The translations under genes were made by a program, and so were the position numbers. A stretch of DNA of 64,000 nucleotides from Saprospiraceae bacterium (GTDB taxonomy: Bacteria > Bacteroidota > Bacteroidia > Chitinophagales > Saprospiraceae), in the NCBI GenBank assembly GCA_013001595.1, contig JABDMH010000073.1, positions 1 to 64,000 on the forward strand, written 5' to 3'. The notes below the pieces were generated by a model. It was not told the origin of the DNA and ran no database searches. It worked only from the letters and a program-made list of their open reading frames with translations. Numbering within the stretch: position 1 is the stretch's first letter; each line of letters starts with the position of its first letter. Shown piece by piece: positions 1 to 9,923 of this stretch.

Positions 1-1
1 C

Positions 2-415
2 AATTGGATCTTGAAGACCAATAAGAACCTTCAAAAACTATGGCTCGCACTATTGGTTGTTGCTTTAGTCATGCTGGCACTATCATCTTGGTTCTATAGC
101 ATTTGGGTACCAGAAATTGATGTCGCCTTTACCCTGTCTTTAATGATGTGTTTCTATGTACTGGCACTGGCGTGGGGCAATATTTTCGTCATGTATATAA
201 ATGGCGTCGGTAAGGTAAAATTACAAATAATCACATCGATTGCTGGAGCCATTATAAATATTCCGCTGTCGTACCTATTGGCAAAGTCACTACATCTTGG
301 CACTGCTGGCATCATACTTGCAAGCACAATATGTATTGGTTTCGGGCCAATTTTAGCACCCATTCAATTTCGAAAACTTACCCGAAAATCTGCCACCGGC
401 ATATGGAATCAATAG
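2..415 (+). CDS. Polysaccharide flippase (Wzx-like), C-terminal end, cut by window edge
   Basis: The reading frame is open to the left edge, so only the last ~137 residues of a longer protein are present. They are strongly hydrophobic, with about four membrane-spanning segments separated by short basic loops, as in the C-terminal half of MATE/MOP-superfamily exporters that flip lipid-linked oligosaccharide across the inner membrane. The end overlaps the likely start of the next glycosyltransferase gene, so it belongs to the polysaccharide operon. Assignment as a Wzx-type flippase rests on hydrophobic pattern, size and neighbours. No diagnostic motif is visible in this fragment. Confidence 0.7.
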   Translation, partial: NWILKTNKNLQKLWLALLVVALVMLALSSWFYSIWVPEIDVAFTLSLMMCFYVLALAWGNIFVMYINGVGKVKLQIITSIAGAIINIPLSYLLAKSLHLGTAGIILASTICIGFGPILAPIQFRKLTRKSATGIWNQ

Positions 416-1752
416 CATCGATGACCACCAGTACTGGTAAAAAGGACAATCGCTGTAAAATCCGCGTCCTTTGGTTTGCCACTTCACCTTCGCTTGGAAG
501 GGTCCATTTAGACAAGGATGCTACCCTAGGTACAAGCTGGATAGAGGCGCTCGAACGACTTTGTCTCAAAGATTCTCGTATTGAACTTGCCATTGCTTTC
601 ACTTGGAAGAGTACCTCTATTGATTCCTTTGTATTGGATAGTCATCGCACCCGGTATTATACAATTCCCAGGAGGCCAAAAAACAAATGGACGAGAGCAC
701 TGAGGCGAGTATTGAGCTTACCAGAACACTCCCAGGATGTGGCAGATGACTGTGTACGCATTGCTCATGAATTCAAGCCAGACATTGTCACTTTCTTTGG
801 TACAGAAACTCCATATCCCTTGTCAATTCCGCAGCTGCATTGTCCGCATCTGATTTGGTTTCAGGGCAATCTTACCGTTTATCAAAAGAAATGGCATGTG
901 GGCATTTCTCCCATACAATCCCTTCTTGGAGCATCTTTCAAGGACCTAGTAGTAGGCCATTCTTACCAGCATTATTATCAATTGTATCGTCACTACGTAG
1001 CTCGGGAAAAAAAGATATTTGCGCTCAGCCAAAACTTTCTTGGACGCACCGATTGGGACCGCAGGTTGGTGAGCATGATGGCTCCGCATGCCCAATATTT
1101 TCATGGTGAAGAGGCCATGCGACCGGCATTCTTCACTAAAGCTTGGAACAAAGGCCGGGACGAACATAAGGTTACGCTGGTGTCTACTTTTCGAGATAGT
1201 CTGTACAAAGGCTTAGAGACTGCGATGGAAGCTTTTGTACTTTTAAATCAAGTAGCATCGCCAATAGTAAAATGGAAAATTATCGGTGTAGCATCAGACT
1301 CTTCCTATGCGCGTACGTGCCGAAAGAGCGTAGGATTCAAGGGAGATGAGAACTTCCAACTTTTAGGACTTAAATCTGCTGAAGAGCTCGCTACTGAGTT
1401 AATAGATGCTGACATTTTTGTACACCCATCGCATATTGACAACAGTCCCAACAGCTTGTGTGAAGCGATGCTACTGGGCGTACCCTGCGTATCGACCAAT
1501 GTGGGTGGTATACCAAGTCTATTAAAGAATGGAATCGATGGGCTACTTGTCCAAGATGGAGATCCGTTTGCTCTAGCTGGCTCAATTCTAGATCTAATAA
1601 ATAATCCTACATATGCAAGACAGCTGGGTCAGGGTGCTCGGGAAAGAAGCCTGCAAAGACATGATGGTGATGAAATCAAAGACAACCTTCTCGATATATA
1701 CCATCAGATTATAACCCAATCAGTGCACAATCCCGAGCAAGACAATTCATGA
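403..1752 (+). CDS. Glycosyltransferase family 4 (GT-B fold)
   Basis: A cytoplasmic sugar transferase, probably adding one sugar to a lipid-linked repeat unit. The C-terminal half shows the GT4 donor-binding signature: a segment reading FVHPSHIDNSPNSLCEAMLLG, followed by PCVSTNVGGIPSLL and then GLLVQDGDP, around residues 345-400. The open frame extends upstream, but the extension is hydrophilic and lies inside the flippase gene. ATG at 403 (13-bp overlap) or 421 is the better start. Donor and acceptor cannot be read from the sequence. Confidence 0.85.
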   Translation: MESIASMTTSTGKKDNRCKIRVLWFATSPSLGRVHLDKDATLGTSWIEALERLCLKDSRIELAIAFTWKSTSIDSFVLDSHRTRYYTIPRRPKNKWTRALRRVLSLPEHSQDVADDCVRIAHEFKPDIVTFFGTETPYPLSIPQLHCPHLIWFQGNLTVYQKKWHVGISPIQSLLGASFKDLVVGHSYQHYYQLYRHYVAREKKIFALSQNFLGRTDWDRRLVSMMAPHAQYFHGEEAMRPAFFTKAWNKGRDEHKVTLVSTFRDSLYKGLETAMEAFVLLNQVASPIVKWKIIGVASDSSYARTCRKSVGFKGDENFQLLGLKSAEELATELIDADIFVHPSHIDNSPNSLCEAMLLGVPCVSTNVGGIPSLLKNGIDGLLVQDGDPFALAGSILDLINNPTYARQLGQGARERSLQRHDGDEIKDNLLDIYHQIITQSVHNPEQDNS

Positions 1753-1792
1753 ATATAGACTTAACAATGATTAAGGTCGAAAAATAAGCTAC

Positions 1793-2722
1793 ATGCAGGA
1801 AGCATTTATAAAGGGTAAGGTTAGTGTCCTGGTTGTCACCTTCAACCGAAGTAATATGATCCATGACACGATTGAAAGTCTTCTGAATCAGACTCATCAG
1901 AACATCGAGATATTAATTGTTGACAATGGATCCACCGATGATACGGCAATAGTCCTGGACCAGTACAAAACGGCGGAGTTTGAGGATAAGATTAAAATTT
2001 ACCACCTTGCAGAAAATCGACGATGGACTGGGGGAGCAAATTTTGTATTGAGCAAAATCTCAGGAGAATGGTTTACTGTTCTGGATGATGATGACACTGC
2101 TCATCCAGCTTCTTTTACAACTATGCTGGAGGTCGTGGAACAAATAGATCCCAGTATAGATGCCGTCACGTGCAATGTGATTGATTCATCAACCGGGAAA
2201 TTTGCTGGAAGGGGAGTGGACAAAGACCAATATCTCAGCTTCGAACACCTGGTTCGCTATTGCTCTGGTGAATTCTGGGGCATCACCAGGAGCTCATTAA
2301 TTAAGAATATTCGATTCAACGAATCCCTAATTGGTCTAGAGGATACCTTCTGGTATAAAATCAGTGCCAAAGCAAATCGGTACTACATACACCAAGGCTT
2401 GAGGGTATGGACCACTGACCATGGTTCCAATATGATAACACTTCAGCGAAGGAAGGACCTAACTCAGAAGGCAAAAACTTATCGAGAGTTAGCAAGCGAA
2501 GAGCTCTATTGGGATAGCTTAGCCAAGTATCATCCCAGAAAATTCAGCTCAAAATGCATAAAGGGATTACTTTATAGCAAAATGACCAACGATTCAGAAA
2601 CTGCGACCAAATACCTTAACAAACTATCGCAGTCGTCTTCGATAGTCTCACTTGCTGGAAAGGCCTCAATGGCTATGCCTCGATCACTATTAAGAACACT
2701 ATTTTCTTTAATCCCTTTGTAA
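1793..2722 (+). CDS. Glycosyltransferase family 2 (GT-A fold)
   Basis: The N-terminal ~100 residues have the GT2 nucleotide-sugar fold: VSVLVVTFNR at the start, DNGSTDDT near residue 44, and a DDDD cluster (VLDDDDTAHP) near residue 97 that would hold the metal and sugar nucleotide. An inverting transferase acting on a polysaccharide precursor is the natural reading. It follows the GT4 gene by 40 bp on the same strand. The C-terminal third, after the acceptor region, is basic and helical with no clear membrane anchor. Substrate unknown. Confidence 0.85.
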   Translation: MQEAFIKGKVSVLVVTFNRSNMIHDTIESLLNQTHQNIEILIVDNGSTDDTAIVLDQYKTAEFEDKIKIYHLAENRRWTGGANFVLSKISGEWFTVLDDDDTAHPASFTTMLEVVEQIDPSIDAVTCNVIDSSTGKFAGRGVDKDQYLSFEHLVRYCSGEFWGITRSSLIKNIRFNESLIGLEDTFWYKISAKANRYYIHQGLRVWTTDHGSNMITLQRRKDLTQKAKTYRELASEELYWDSLAKYHPRKFSSKCIKGLLYSKMTNDSETATKYLNKLSQSSSIVSLAGKASMAMPRSLLRTLFSLIPL

Positions 2723-2744
2723 ACAACCCATTTCAATATACCAG

Positions 2745-4331
2745 ATGATGAGGCTAGGTATACTAGTCGATGAGCGTCAAGCTTATTTTAAGTGGCAATA
2801 TCGACTACTTCAAGAGATAAGCCAGTACGAGCATATAGCGCTGCAGGTAGTGATTAATCATCATACACTAGAGCACCTGAAATCTATGGTTGACCTGATA
2901 ATGATGTTACAAGAATGGATCGAATCCCAGATGCTAGCCATCAAAACAAATCATCTTGTTGGTAAAATAACCGATTCCAAAAATCTAAAGACCATACCTC
3001 ATATTAAGCTGGATCAGAGAGACTCACCACCTATCTTAGACGCCGCCATAGCACGTATACGTACCTTTGAGTTAGATCTCATTGTTGACTTCACCTGCCG
3101 CCCAATTAGAGATTTACCATCCACACTGGCCAAACGCGGCATTTGGTCGATTCAACACGGCACTAGTCCATATCAAATATCAAAATGGGCCGGACTCCTC
3201 GATATGATCAATCGGCAGCCCATCACACCGATTAAGCTCATAGAAGTAGAGCCTGCTGGACGAGCCAACTTGATAGATGAAAGCTTTCACTTTGTACACT
3301 GGTCCCTGGCCCAAAACAAGACTCAGTTGATCGAGCAAGCATCTATCCTGCTCGACAAGCATTTAAGGCGAGAGACAAATGCAGCTTCTCAGCGGGCAAT
3401 CGCATTTCCTCTGGAAAGAGCCATAGGTCCTTCTTTCACACACATGATTCACTACCTCATCTATTTCTATAGATCCCTTGCTGCCAAAGCTTACCGAAAA
3501 GTTGCAACCAAATATTGGGGAAAGCGATATCGATGTTGGTCCCTATTGGTTGGCAAGGGAGCTTTAGTGTCCACCGATCCCCATACTGCCCAATCGATCA
3601 TTCCTCCGCCAGGAGAATTCTGGGCAGATCCATTCCTGTTTGAAGACGCAAAAGGCGTGTATCTCTTCTTTGAAAACTTCAACCTACAAAACAAGATTGG
3701 TAAAATCTCCTGCACTGAGGTTAAGGGCAGCGTCATTGGTGAAGTCCAGGATGTTTTAGTCAAAGACTTTCACTTATCCTATCCCTTCTTATGTGTAGAA
3801 GATGGGAGCATCTTCATGATCCCAGAAACTTCGGCAAATCGAAGGCTAGAGATCTATCGCTGCGTGGAGATGCCAAATAGATGGGAATTATTTACTACTG
3901 CCTTTGAAGGTGAACCCATTGCCGATGCAAGCTATTTCGAAGATGATGCCGGCAAAAGGTGGCTCTTTGTGAACAAGGGTGTCGATGATTTCTTCAACGA
4001 TCAACTGCATATCTACCAAATCGATTCACTTTCACTAAAGACCATCACGCCACATCGCCAGAACCCAGTGATTATAGATGCTCGCCGGGCACGAAATGCA
4101 GGTCCCATTTTTCGCTCAGGCTCACAATTCATTCGACCTTCCCAGAACAATTCCTATGGTACCTATGGATATGGACTCAATCTAAACGTCATCAAAAAGT
4201 TATCCTTAGACCACTATGAAGAAGAAGTAGTGCATAAGGTAACACCAGAGTCACACATTAGATTTAAGTCTTGCCATCACCTTCACCAAACAAAAGATCG
4301 TTTTGTGATGGATGCCATAACGGATGATTAA
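2745..4331 (+). CDS. Two-domain protein: formyltransferase-like N-terminus plus GINT1-type glucosaminyltransferase N-terminal domain
   Basis: The first ~200 residues resemble the formyl-transferase Rossmann fold (LDLIVDFTCRP followed by KRGIWSIQHG, near residues 108-140). From about residue 260 comes a beta-propeller-like part with the hallmark PPGEFWADPFLFE, a FFENF segment, and repeated DGSIFMIPE-type blades. This second part matches what I recall of the N-terminal domain of plant glucosamine inositolphosphorylceramide transferase, which in bacteria often occurs with a formyltransferase-like part in polysaccharide clusters. The exact reaction is not known to me. Two ATG codons occur in tandem (2745, 2748). 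The stop overlaps the convergent lyase gene by 4 bp. Confidence 0.6.
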   Translation: MMRLGILVDERQAYFKWQYRLLQEISQYEHIALQVVINHHTLEHLKSMVDLIMMLQEWIESQMLAIKTNHLVGKITDSKNLKTIPHIKLDQRDSPPILDAAIARIRTFELDLIVDFTCRPIRDLPSTLAKRGIWSIQHGTSPYQISKWAGLLDMINRQPITPIKLIEVEPAGRANLIDESFHFVHWSLAQNKTQLIEQASILLDKHLRRETNAASQRAIAFPLERAIGPSFTHMIHYLIYFYRSLAAKAYRKVATKYWGKRYRCWSLLVGKGALVSTDPHTAQSIIPPPGEFWADPFLFEDAKGVYLFFENFNLQNKIGKISCTEVKGSVIGEVQDVLVKDFHLSYPFLCVEDGSIFMIPETSANRRLEIYRCVEMPNRWELFTTAFEGEPIADASYFEDDAGKRWLFVNKGVDDFFNDQLHIYQIDSLSLKTITPHRQNPVIIDARRARNAGPIFRSGSQFIRPSQNNSYGTYGYGLNLNVIKKLSLDHYEEEVVHKVTPESHIRFKSCHHLHQTKDRFVMDAITDD

Positions 4332-5335
4332 TTGGCACCTGGGGCAACTAGATTGTATCCACCGGCATCGCCTAGATATTCTCTGACCTCGTCGATGTAG
4401 ATCTCTCTATTGGTAATTCCGGCGCGTAGACTTTCCTCCACCCACTTTTTTTCTTTCCAGCGCCAATGATAAATGCCCATCTTTAAACCTCCACCAACAG
4501 AGAGATTGTGGTACATGGTCTGGATGTTCTCCCGCTGATAAACGGCTGCATCGTTCACCCAAATCTTAATTGCCCCAACTTCCTTCGACCACTTTATTTG
4601 CACCACAAGATCCATCCATTGCCCGCGACTAATATTGGCTAGGAAGTTGGGTTGAATCCACTCAGAAGCCGTACTAACCCCTTTTGACCTAGCTAACTCC
4701 AAGCGATTGCCATGGACCTCAAATGCCACGGTTGGTGAGCCTGTCGTACCATGTTGCCATTGGGCGATCATAAACCTCAACTCGTTGCTTAAAGACTCGG
4801 GTGCAAACACAAAATCTTCTGAAAAAAAAACACTCATGCCGTACCATCGAACTTGACCCTCCTGTGGATAGCGATCAAAGGGTGCACGTGAATTTGGGCG
4901 CAGTTCTGCGCGATGGGAAGCTTCACCCAGCGGCCATTGGTCGATGCTCGTGGGTCTTAAAAAGAATCGAGCACTATATGCTCCCACTCTGGTGTATTTA
5001 CTGTTCCTCTCAATCGCAAAATCTGAAATTTCTGACGTGGGTGATATACAAACATTATAAACGTAGAAGTTATTCCAAGGCACTCCAGGCAAACAGCCAT
5101 TACCACTATCTGAGGCATCTATGGGTCTGTCTGGTAAAACTTGAAAGGGCTCAGAAGGATCTTCAAAACCCATGTGCATGTCCACTTCTGGTCGCACAAC
5201 TGGCTCCTCAATGATGGGTTCAATCATATCGGTCACACAACCTGTACTCCACATTAAGATGGAAAGAAGAAACATCTGAAAATAGCGTTTTTCGATGCTA
5301 CCTGCTGACGCGAACACATTGGTTTTGGCCGTCAT
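4328..5335 (-). CDS. Heparin-lyase-I-like polysaccharide lyase, lipoprotein
   Basis: Predicted secreted or surface lipoprotein. A hydrophobic stretch (FLLSILMWSTGC) ends in a lipobox-like Cys at about residue 33. An internal Met 12 residues before that Cys may be the real start. The mature part shows the jelly-roll polysaccharide lyase pattern: HRAELRPNSRAPF near residue 140, then RWYGMSVFFSEDFVF, IAQWQH, and a late MGIYHWRWKE segment. It would cut an acidic polysaccharide by beta-elimination. It is the only minus-strand gene inside the plus-strand glycosyltransferase run and overlaps the convergent gene by 4 bp, so it may trim or release the polymer made by this cluster. Confidence 0.65.
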   Translation of the reverse strand: MTAKTNVFASAGSIEKRYFQMFLLSILMWSTGCVTDMIEPIIEEPVVRPEVDMHMGFEDPSEPFQVLPDRPIDASDSGNGCLPGVPWNNFYVYNVCISPTSEISDFAIERNSKYTRVGAYSARFFLRPTSIDQWPLGEASHRAELRPNSRAPFDRYPQEGQVRWYGMSVFFSEDFVFAPESLSNELRFMIAQWQHGTTGSPTVAFEVHGNRLELARSKGVSTASEWIQPNFLANISRGQWMDLVVQIKWSKEVGAIKIWVNDAAVYQRENIQTMYHNLSVGGGLKMGIYHWRWKEKKWVEESLRAGITNREIYIDEVREYLGDAGGYNLVAPGAN

Positions 5336-5719
5336 TATATACTAAATTACGAAATTGCCCTCATCGGCTTCCTTCAGATACCGATTGGACCACGAATAGC
5401 TGGAACTATCCTTGCAAAAAATAAATAGTTAGCCTACATTCGTCCACTCAATTCTCTGCTTCACGGTAGTTCCCGATTGTATCGTGTTGAAGCAACTTTT
5501 ACTCCAATTTGACCAAAATTGCTCTAATTAAACACCAAAATGGCTGTGTTCTATCTTGAACTTCAGCCACCAAAGATTAAACAATGGAATTAGTAAAAAG
5601 ATCAAAATGAGGATTGGCCCTGATGGCATGGTTTTGATGTAATTGAGATGGTGCCTTTGATGTATCCAGCTTAGTCCGCTGCATACGATTTGAAGGGCAT
5701 TCATAAACATAAGTGTTGT
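5336..5719. other. Divergent intergenic region, lyase / asnB
   Basis: 384 bp between divergent starts, expected to hold promoters for both directions. A TACGATTTG stretch near 5682-5690 resembles a Bacteroidota -7 box with one extra base and could serve asnB. A 60-codon minus-strand frame (5528-5710) contains one hydrophobic segment but has no recognisable family or other support, so it is not called. No strong hairpin or repeat was seen. Confidence 0.4.
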
Positions 5720-7618
5720 ATGTGTGGGATTTGTGGAATTTTAGCATTTGATAAGAACCGTCGTGTCACTCAGGAGGAGATGGTCGATATGTCTGTCGAG
5801 ACCATCCATCGAGGACCAGACGATGACGGCACCTATATTAGTGGCCATGTGGGGCTAGGGTTCCGCAGGTTAAGCATTATAGACCTCAGTGGAGGGCATC
5901 AACCTTTGAGCAATGAAGACGGTACGATTTGGATCGTATTTAATGGTGAGGTTTACAATTTTCGAACCTTACGAAAAGAACTTGAACAAAAGGGTCACAT
6001 CTTCAAGTCAAACACCGATACTGAGACCATCATTCACCTTTATGAAGAAATGGGCACACAATGTGTCAGCAGATTGAGGGGCATGTTTGCCTTGGCCATC
6101 TGGGATGAGAAGAAGCAAGTACTCTTTTGTGCAAGGGATCGCTTTGGTATTAAGCCTTTTTTCTATCGACAGGATGATCAGCGCTTTTTTTTCGGATCAG
6201 AAATCAAGAATATACTGAAAGTCAGCGAGCGTCCATCAATGGCGACAGATGTATTGGACTATTACCTCACATATGGCTACACACCCAGTGACCGGACCAT
6301 CTATCAACAAATCAATAAACTACCTCCAGCACACACATTAGTCATAAGAGAGGGAAAGAAACCACTGATATCACGCTATTGGGACATTCGATTTGAACCC
6401 AACCACACCCTATCTGTCCAAGATTGGCAGGAAGTATTGAGGGAAAAACTTAGGGAAGCCATTCGCATGCGTCTGGTCAGTGATGTGCCACTGGGCGCCT
6501 TCCTAAGTGGTGGAATTGACTCAGGAAGTGTCGTTGCATTAATGGCACAAGAATCAACACGACCCGTGAAGACATTCTCGATCGGATTTGCGGAAAAACA
6601 GTTCAATGAATTGCCCTTGGCCAGGCTTACCGCTGAAAAATATAGGACTGAACATCACGAGCATATTGTAGAGCCACAATCCATCGATATCCTATCAACG
6701 TTGGTGAGATGCTACGATGAACCCTTTGGTGACTCTTCTGCGATACCAACCTACTTTGTGTCCGAATTCGCCCGTTCTCACGTCACGGTAGCATTGTCGG
6801 GAGATGGTGGTGATGAACTATTTGCCGGATATGATCACTATAAGAAACTCAAGAAAATAGAATCATTTCATCGTTTCACTGGTGGACTAGGTGTCTGGCC
6901 GGCTGGACTTTTGCACCAACTGATCCCAAGAAAAATCAAAGGTTCGGGATTGTCCTACTACCTTTCACGCCCTCGCTCATCATTCCCTGCCTACTACGGA
7001 AAATGGCAGGAGACCGAACGTGCCGGAATGTATCGTCCAGATGTATGGGAAAAACTAACTCAACAGAAAGGAGAAAAAGTAAAACAAGCCGTACTGGCAA
7101 ATTCTGCTACCGAAGACTTTGTGTCAAGATTGCAAGAGCTGGATATGCGTACTTGGATGGTAGATGACATTCTTACAAAAGTAGACCGAGCAAGTATGAT
7201 ACATTCTTTAGAGGTCAGGGTACCAATACTTGACCATGAGTTTGCTGAATTGACCTTTACCATTCCTTCGGCATTAAAACTTAATGGCAACCAGGGCAAA
7301 TATATTTTTAAAGAGGCAATGAAACCATTATTACCGCAGAGCATCCTGACGCAGCAAAAAAAGGGCTTTGGTGTCCCCCTAAAACATTGGTTTAAGCACG
7401 ACTTGAAACCCTATTTACAGGATACGCTTCTCTCCAACAACAGTCCACTGCATACCTATTTAGAACCAGCTGCTATTAAGAAACTGATTAAAGATCATGC
7501 TACCGGAATGAGGGATCTGAATCAAAAGATTTGGACCCTTGTCTTTTTACATGCCTGGTTAGAGGATCAGCAGTATTCGTCAACTGAACATAGTACATAT
7601 CATGGCGGAAAACAATAG
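5720..7618 (+). CDS. asnB: Asparagine synthetase (glutamine-hydrolysing)
   Basis: Transfers glutamine amide nitrogen to an ATP-activated carboxylate, canonically aspartate. The start at 5720 places Cys at position 2 (MCGICGI), the processed N-terminal nucleophile of class II glutaminase domains. A longer frame upstream would destroy this. GFRRLSIID and FNGEVYNFRTLR mark the glutaminase half. The ATP-pyrophosphatase loop LSGGIDSG lies near residue 265, and SGDGGDELFAGY follows. 632 aa is normal for the family. Copies inside exopolysaccharide clusters are common and may amidate a sugar acid instead of aspartate. That alternative cannot be settled here. It overlaps the next gene by 17 bp. Confidence 0.93.
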   Translation: MCGICGILAFDKNRRVTQEEMVDMSVETIHRGPDDDGTYISGHVGLGFRRLSIIDLSGGHQPLSNEDGTIWIVFNGEVYNFRTLRKELEQKGHIFKSNTDTETIIHLYEEMGTQCVSRLRGMFALAIWDEKKQVLFCARDRFGIKPFFYRQDDQRFFFGSEIKNILKVSERPSMATDVLDYYLTYGYTPSDRTIYQQINKLPPAHTLVIREGKKPLISRYWDIRFEPNHTLSVQDWQEVLREKLREAIRMRLVSDVPLGAFLSGGIDSGSVVALMAQESTRPVKTFSIGFAEKQFNELPLARLTAEKYRTEHHEHIVEPQSIDILSTLVRCYDEPFGDSSAIPTYFVSEFARSHVTVALSGDGGDELFAGYDHYKKLKKIESFHRFTGGLGVWPAGLLHQLIPRKIKGSGLSYYLSRPRSSFPAYYGKWQETERAGMYRPDVWEKLTQQKGEKVKQAVLANSATEDFVSRLQELDMRTWMVDDILTKVDRASMIHSLEVRVPILDHEFAELTFTIPSALKLNGNQGKYIFKEAMKPLLPQSILTQQKKGFGVPLKHWFKHDLKPYLQDTLLSNNSPLHTYLEPAAIKKLIKDHATGMRDLNQKIWTLVFLHAWLEDQQYSSTEHSTYHGGKQ

Positions 7619-8807
7619 GAAATTACACATCGTCCATCTAGGTATTTCTGGTTTCCCCTTTGGACTTGGCGCTATGCAACGTCTCATCTTAATATCTAGG
7701 GGTTTAGTCTCGGCTGGAGCCCAAGTAGTTGTAATTAATCGAAAAGGACGATATCCTAAGGGCCAATATGAGCCACTACTGAAAGAAGGAACCTATATGA
7801 AGGTTCCATATAAATATGTGACAGCTTCACCTTATCGTCCATCCGGTTTATTGGAAAGGAATCTGCACAAACTCAAAGGCTATCTCAATGAGCTACGCAT
7901 GATTCGCAGAAAACGCAAAGATGAAGAGTTGGATGTGGTAATCCTATATATCCTTGGAGAAATACATCTGCTGCTTTACTATTTTCTCCTATCCAGAGTT
8001 TGGCGCTTTCCGATTGTCCTTAATTATGTGGAATTAAATAGTTCATTCCCAAATCGATCTTTTTGGCAGCGGCTGAATGATCGCATTTTTGATCGTTTTT
8101 CACCCAAATTAGCAGATGGTTTTATTCCAATCAGCAATTTCTTGCAAGATCACATTGCTCAATATGCACCGGATGCCCCGCAAATAAGAATGCCTGTCGT
8201 AGCAGATTTTGATTCATCTGTCCCCTCCTCCTCAGTCCCGAAAGCGGTACATCTCATATATTGTGGGGCAGCCAGCTATCTGCCGCTCATCAATTTCGTT
8301 ATTCAATCTTTTGATCTGGCCCAGATAGGTCAGACCCAATTGCATCTTGTGCTGGGTGGTAAAGCACATGAAATTGCACAGGCGAAAAAGGTATTAGAGC
8401 GAGCAAGTAAACAATCAAGCTATCGGCTTTTTACCAATGTCCCTCATCGTGACATCGCTGAGAAGCTGGCTGCAGCCAGTGGACTTCTCATTCCAGTGAG
8501 GCCAAGCATTCAGGACGCAGCTAGATTTCCCCATAAAGTCGGTGAATATCTTGCCTCCGGCACACCACTGGTAACTACCGCATTTGGCGAAATTCCTCAA
8601 TATTTGGAAGATGGCAAAACAGCATACATTACAGATGCGTTTGATCAACATGATTATGCAACCAAGATCGAAGAATTAATTTTTGATCTACCAAGGGCAC
8701 ATAAGATTGGACTAGCGGGTCGAAAAAAAGGTATGGAAGCATTTGATTATAAATTACATGGGGAAAGACTAGCCAAATTCCTTGAGGACTTGGTCTCTCT
8801 TAAATGA
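7602..8807 (+). CDS. Glycosyltransferase family 4
   Basis: GT-B glycosyltransferase of the capsule/exopolysaccharide cluster. The N-terminus has the acceptor-side pattern [17 protein letters not shown], where a glycine-rich loop follows the first strand. The C-terminal half has [22 protein letters not shown], which occupies the place of the GT4 donor-binding E-x7-E region. ATG at 7602 lies inside the end of asnB, suggesting translational coupling. Substrate is unknown. Confidence 0.8.
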   Translation: MAENNRKLHIVHLGISGFPFGLGAMQRLILISRGLVSAGAQVVVINRKGRYPKGQYEPLLKEGTYMKVPYKYVTASPYRPSGLLERNLHKLKGYLNELRMIRRKRKDEELDVVILYILGEIHLLLYYFLLSRVWRFPIVLNYVELNSSFPNRSFWQRLNDRIFDRFSPKLADGFIPISNFLQDHIAQYAPDAPQIRMPVVADFDSSVPSSSVPKAVHLIYCGAASYLPLINFVIQSFDLAQIGQTQLHLVLGGKAHEIAQAKKVLERASKQSSYRLFTNVPHRDIAEKLAAASGLLIPVRPSIQDAARFPHKVGEYLASGTPLVTTAFGEIPQYLEDGKTAYITDAFDQHDYATKIEELIFDLPRAHKIGLAGRKKGMEAFDYKLHGERLAKFLEDLVSLK

Positions 8808-8823
8808 ACAACAATTCACTAAT

Positions 8824-9873
8824 ATGAAGAAGCTAATCGTAACTGGATCAAGTGGTTTAATAGGAAGCGAAGTGGTATCCAGGTTTTGCTCTAAAGGATG
8901 GAAAGTCCATGGCATTGATAACAATATGCGGGCAGATTTTTTTGGAAAAGCTGGTGATACTCGTTGGAACCAAAAACGACTGATAGAAACTTTCCCTCTA
9001 TTCGAGCATGTTGAACTGGATATTAGGGATCGCGAAAAGGTTAAAGTTACGATCGAACGCGTTCGACCAGATGCAATCGTACATACTGCCGCACAGCCGA
9101 GCCACGATCTTGCTGCGAGTAGACCATTTGATGACTTCGACACCAATGCGGTCGGCACCCTAAACCTGTTAGAATCCTGCCGATTGACTTCTACAGGCAT
9201 AATTTTCGTCCACTTGTCAACCAATAAGGTGTACGGAGATTCTCCCAATCGCCTCAACCTAGTTGAACAGGAGACACGATGGGAATATGCTGACCAGAAA
9301 GATTATGACGGGATTCCCGAAACCCATTCGATTGATCAGTCCAAACACTCCCTTTTTGGTGCCTCGAAAGTAGCTGCCGATGTGATGGTGCAGGAGTATG
9401 GACGATATTTTGATATGCACACCTGCTGTCTACGTGGTGGCTGTCTTACTGGGCCCAATCATTCAGGTGTTGAATTGCATGGATTCTTAAGCTACCTCAT
9501 CAGGTGCAATCTGGAAGAACGCAAATACTATATCTTCGGATATAAGGGAAAACAAGTACGCGATAATGTTCACTCCCACGATGTATGTAGTTTTATTGAT
9601 CAATTTATTGAAAACCCAAGAATAGGTGAAGTCTATAACATTGGCGGAGGAAGAAATAATTCAATTTCCATATTGGAAGCGTTCAAATTGATTGAGTCCA
9701 TATCAGGGAAACCAATGCAATACGAATACCAAGAAAACAATCGCATTGGCGACCACATTTGCTATATATCTAATCTTTCCAAAATGAGAACTCATTATCC
9801 AAACTGGGACATCACCATGGGACTCAAAGACACCTTTGAGCAAATCCACCAAGCTTGGCTTACAAGAATTTAA
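8824..9873 (+). CDS. NAD-dependent epimerase/dehydratase, CDP-tyvelose-2-epimerase-like
   Basis: Extended short-chain dehydrogenase acting on a nucleotide sugar. The start at 8824 puts the Rossmann motif GSSGLIG at residues 9-15. An upstream in-frame start adds a tail with no homology-like features. Later segments ([34 protein letters not shown]) fit the CDP-paratose/tyvelose 2-epimerase branch. The usual catalytic YxxxK appears as [10 protein letters not shown]: Lys is kept but Phe stands where Tyr is expected. I recall relatives with the same substitution, so it may define a subgroup. It sits among glycosyltransferases and probably supplies a precursor. Confidence 0.75.
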   Translation: MKKLIVTGSSGLIGSEVVSRFCSKGWKVHGIDNNMRADFFGKAGDTRWNQKRLIETFPLFEHVELDIRDREKVKVTIERVRPDAIVHTAAQPSHDLAASRPFDDFDTNAVGTLNLLESCRLTSTGIIFVHLSTNKVYGDSPNRLNLVEQETRWEYADQKDYDGIPETHSIDQSKHSLFGASKVAADVMVQEYGRYFDMHTCCLRGGCLTGPNHSGVELHGFLSYLIRCNLEERKYYIFGYKGKQVRDNVHSHDVCSFIDQFIENPRIGEVYNIGGGRNNSISILEAFKLIESISGKPMQYEYQENNRIGDHICYISNLSKMRTHYPNWDITMGLKDTFEQIHQAWLTRI

Positions 9874-9923
9874 TCCAAAGCCATATAAAATAATTCACTA
9901 ATTAGTTCACTACCATCCCTGAA

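Noticed and set aside
5528-5710. 60-codon minus-strand frame with one hydrophobic segment in the lyase/asnB gap
   Set aside because: No family resemblance, no promoter or neighbour support, and it overlaps the probable asnB promoter region.
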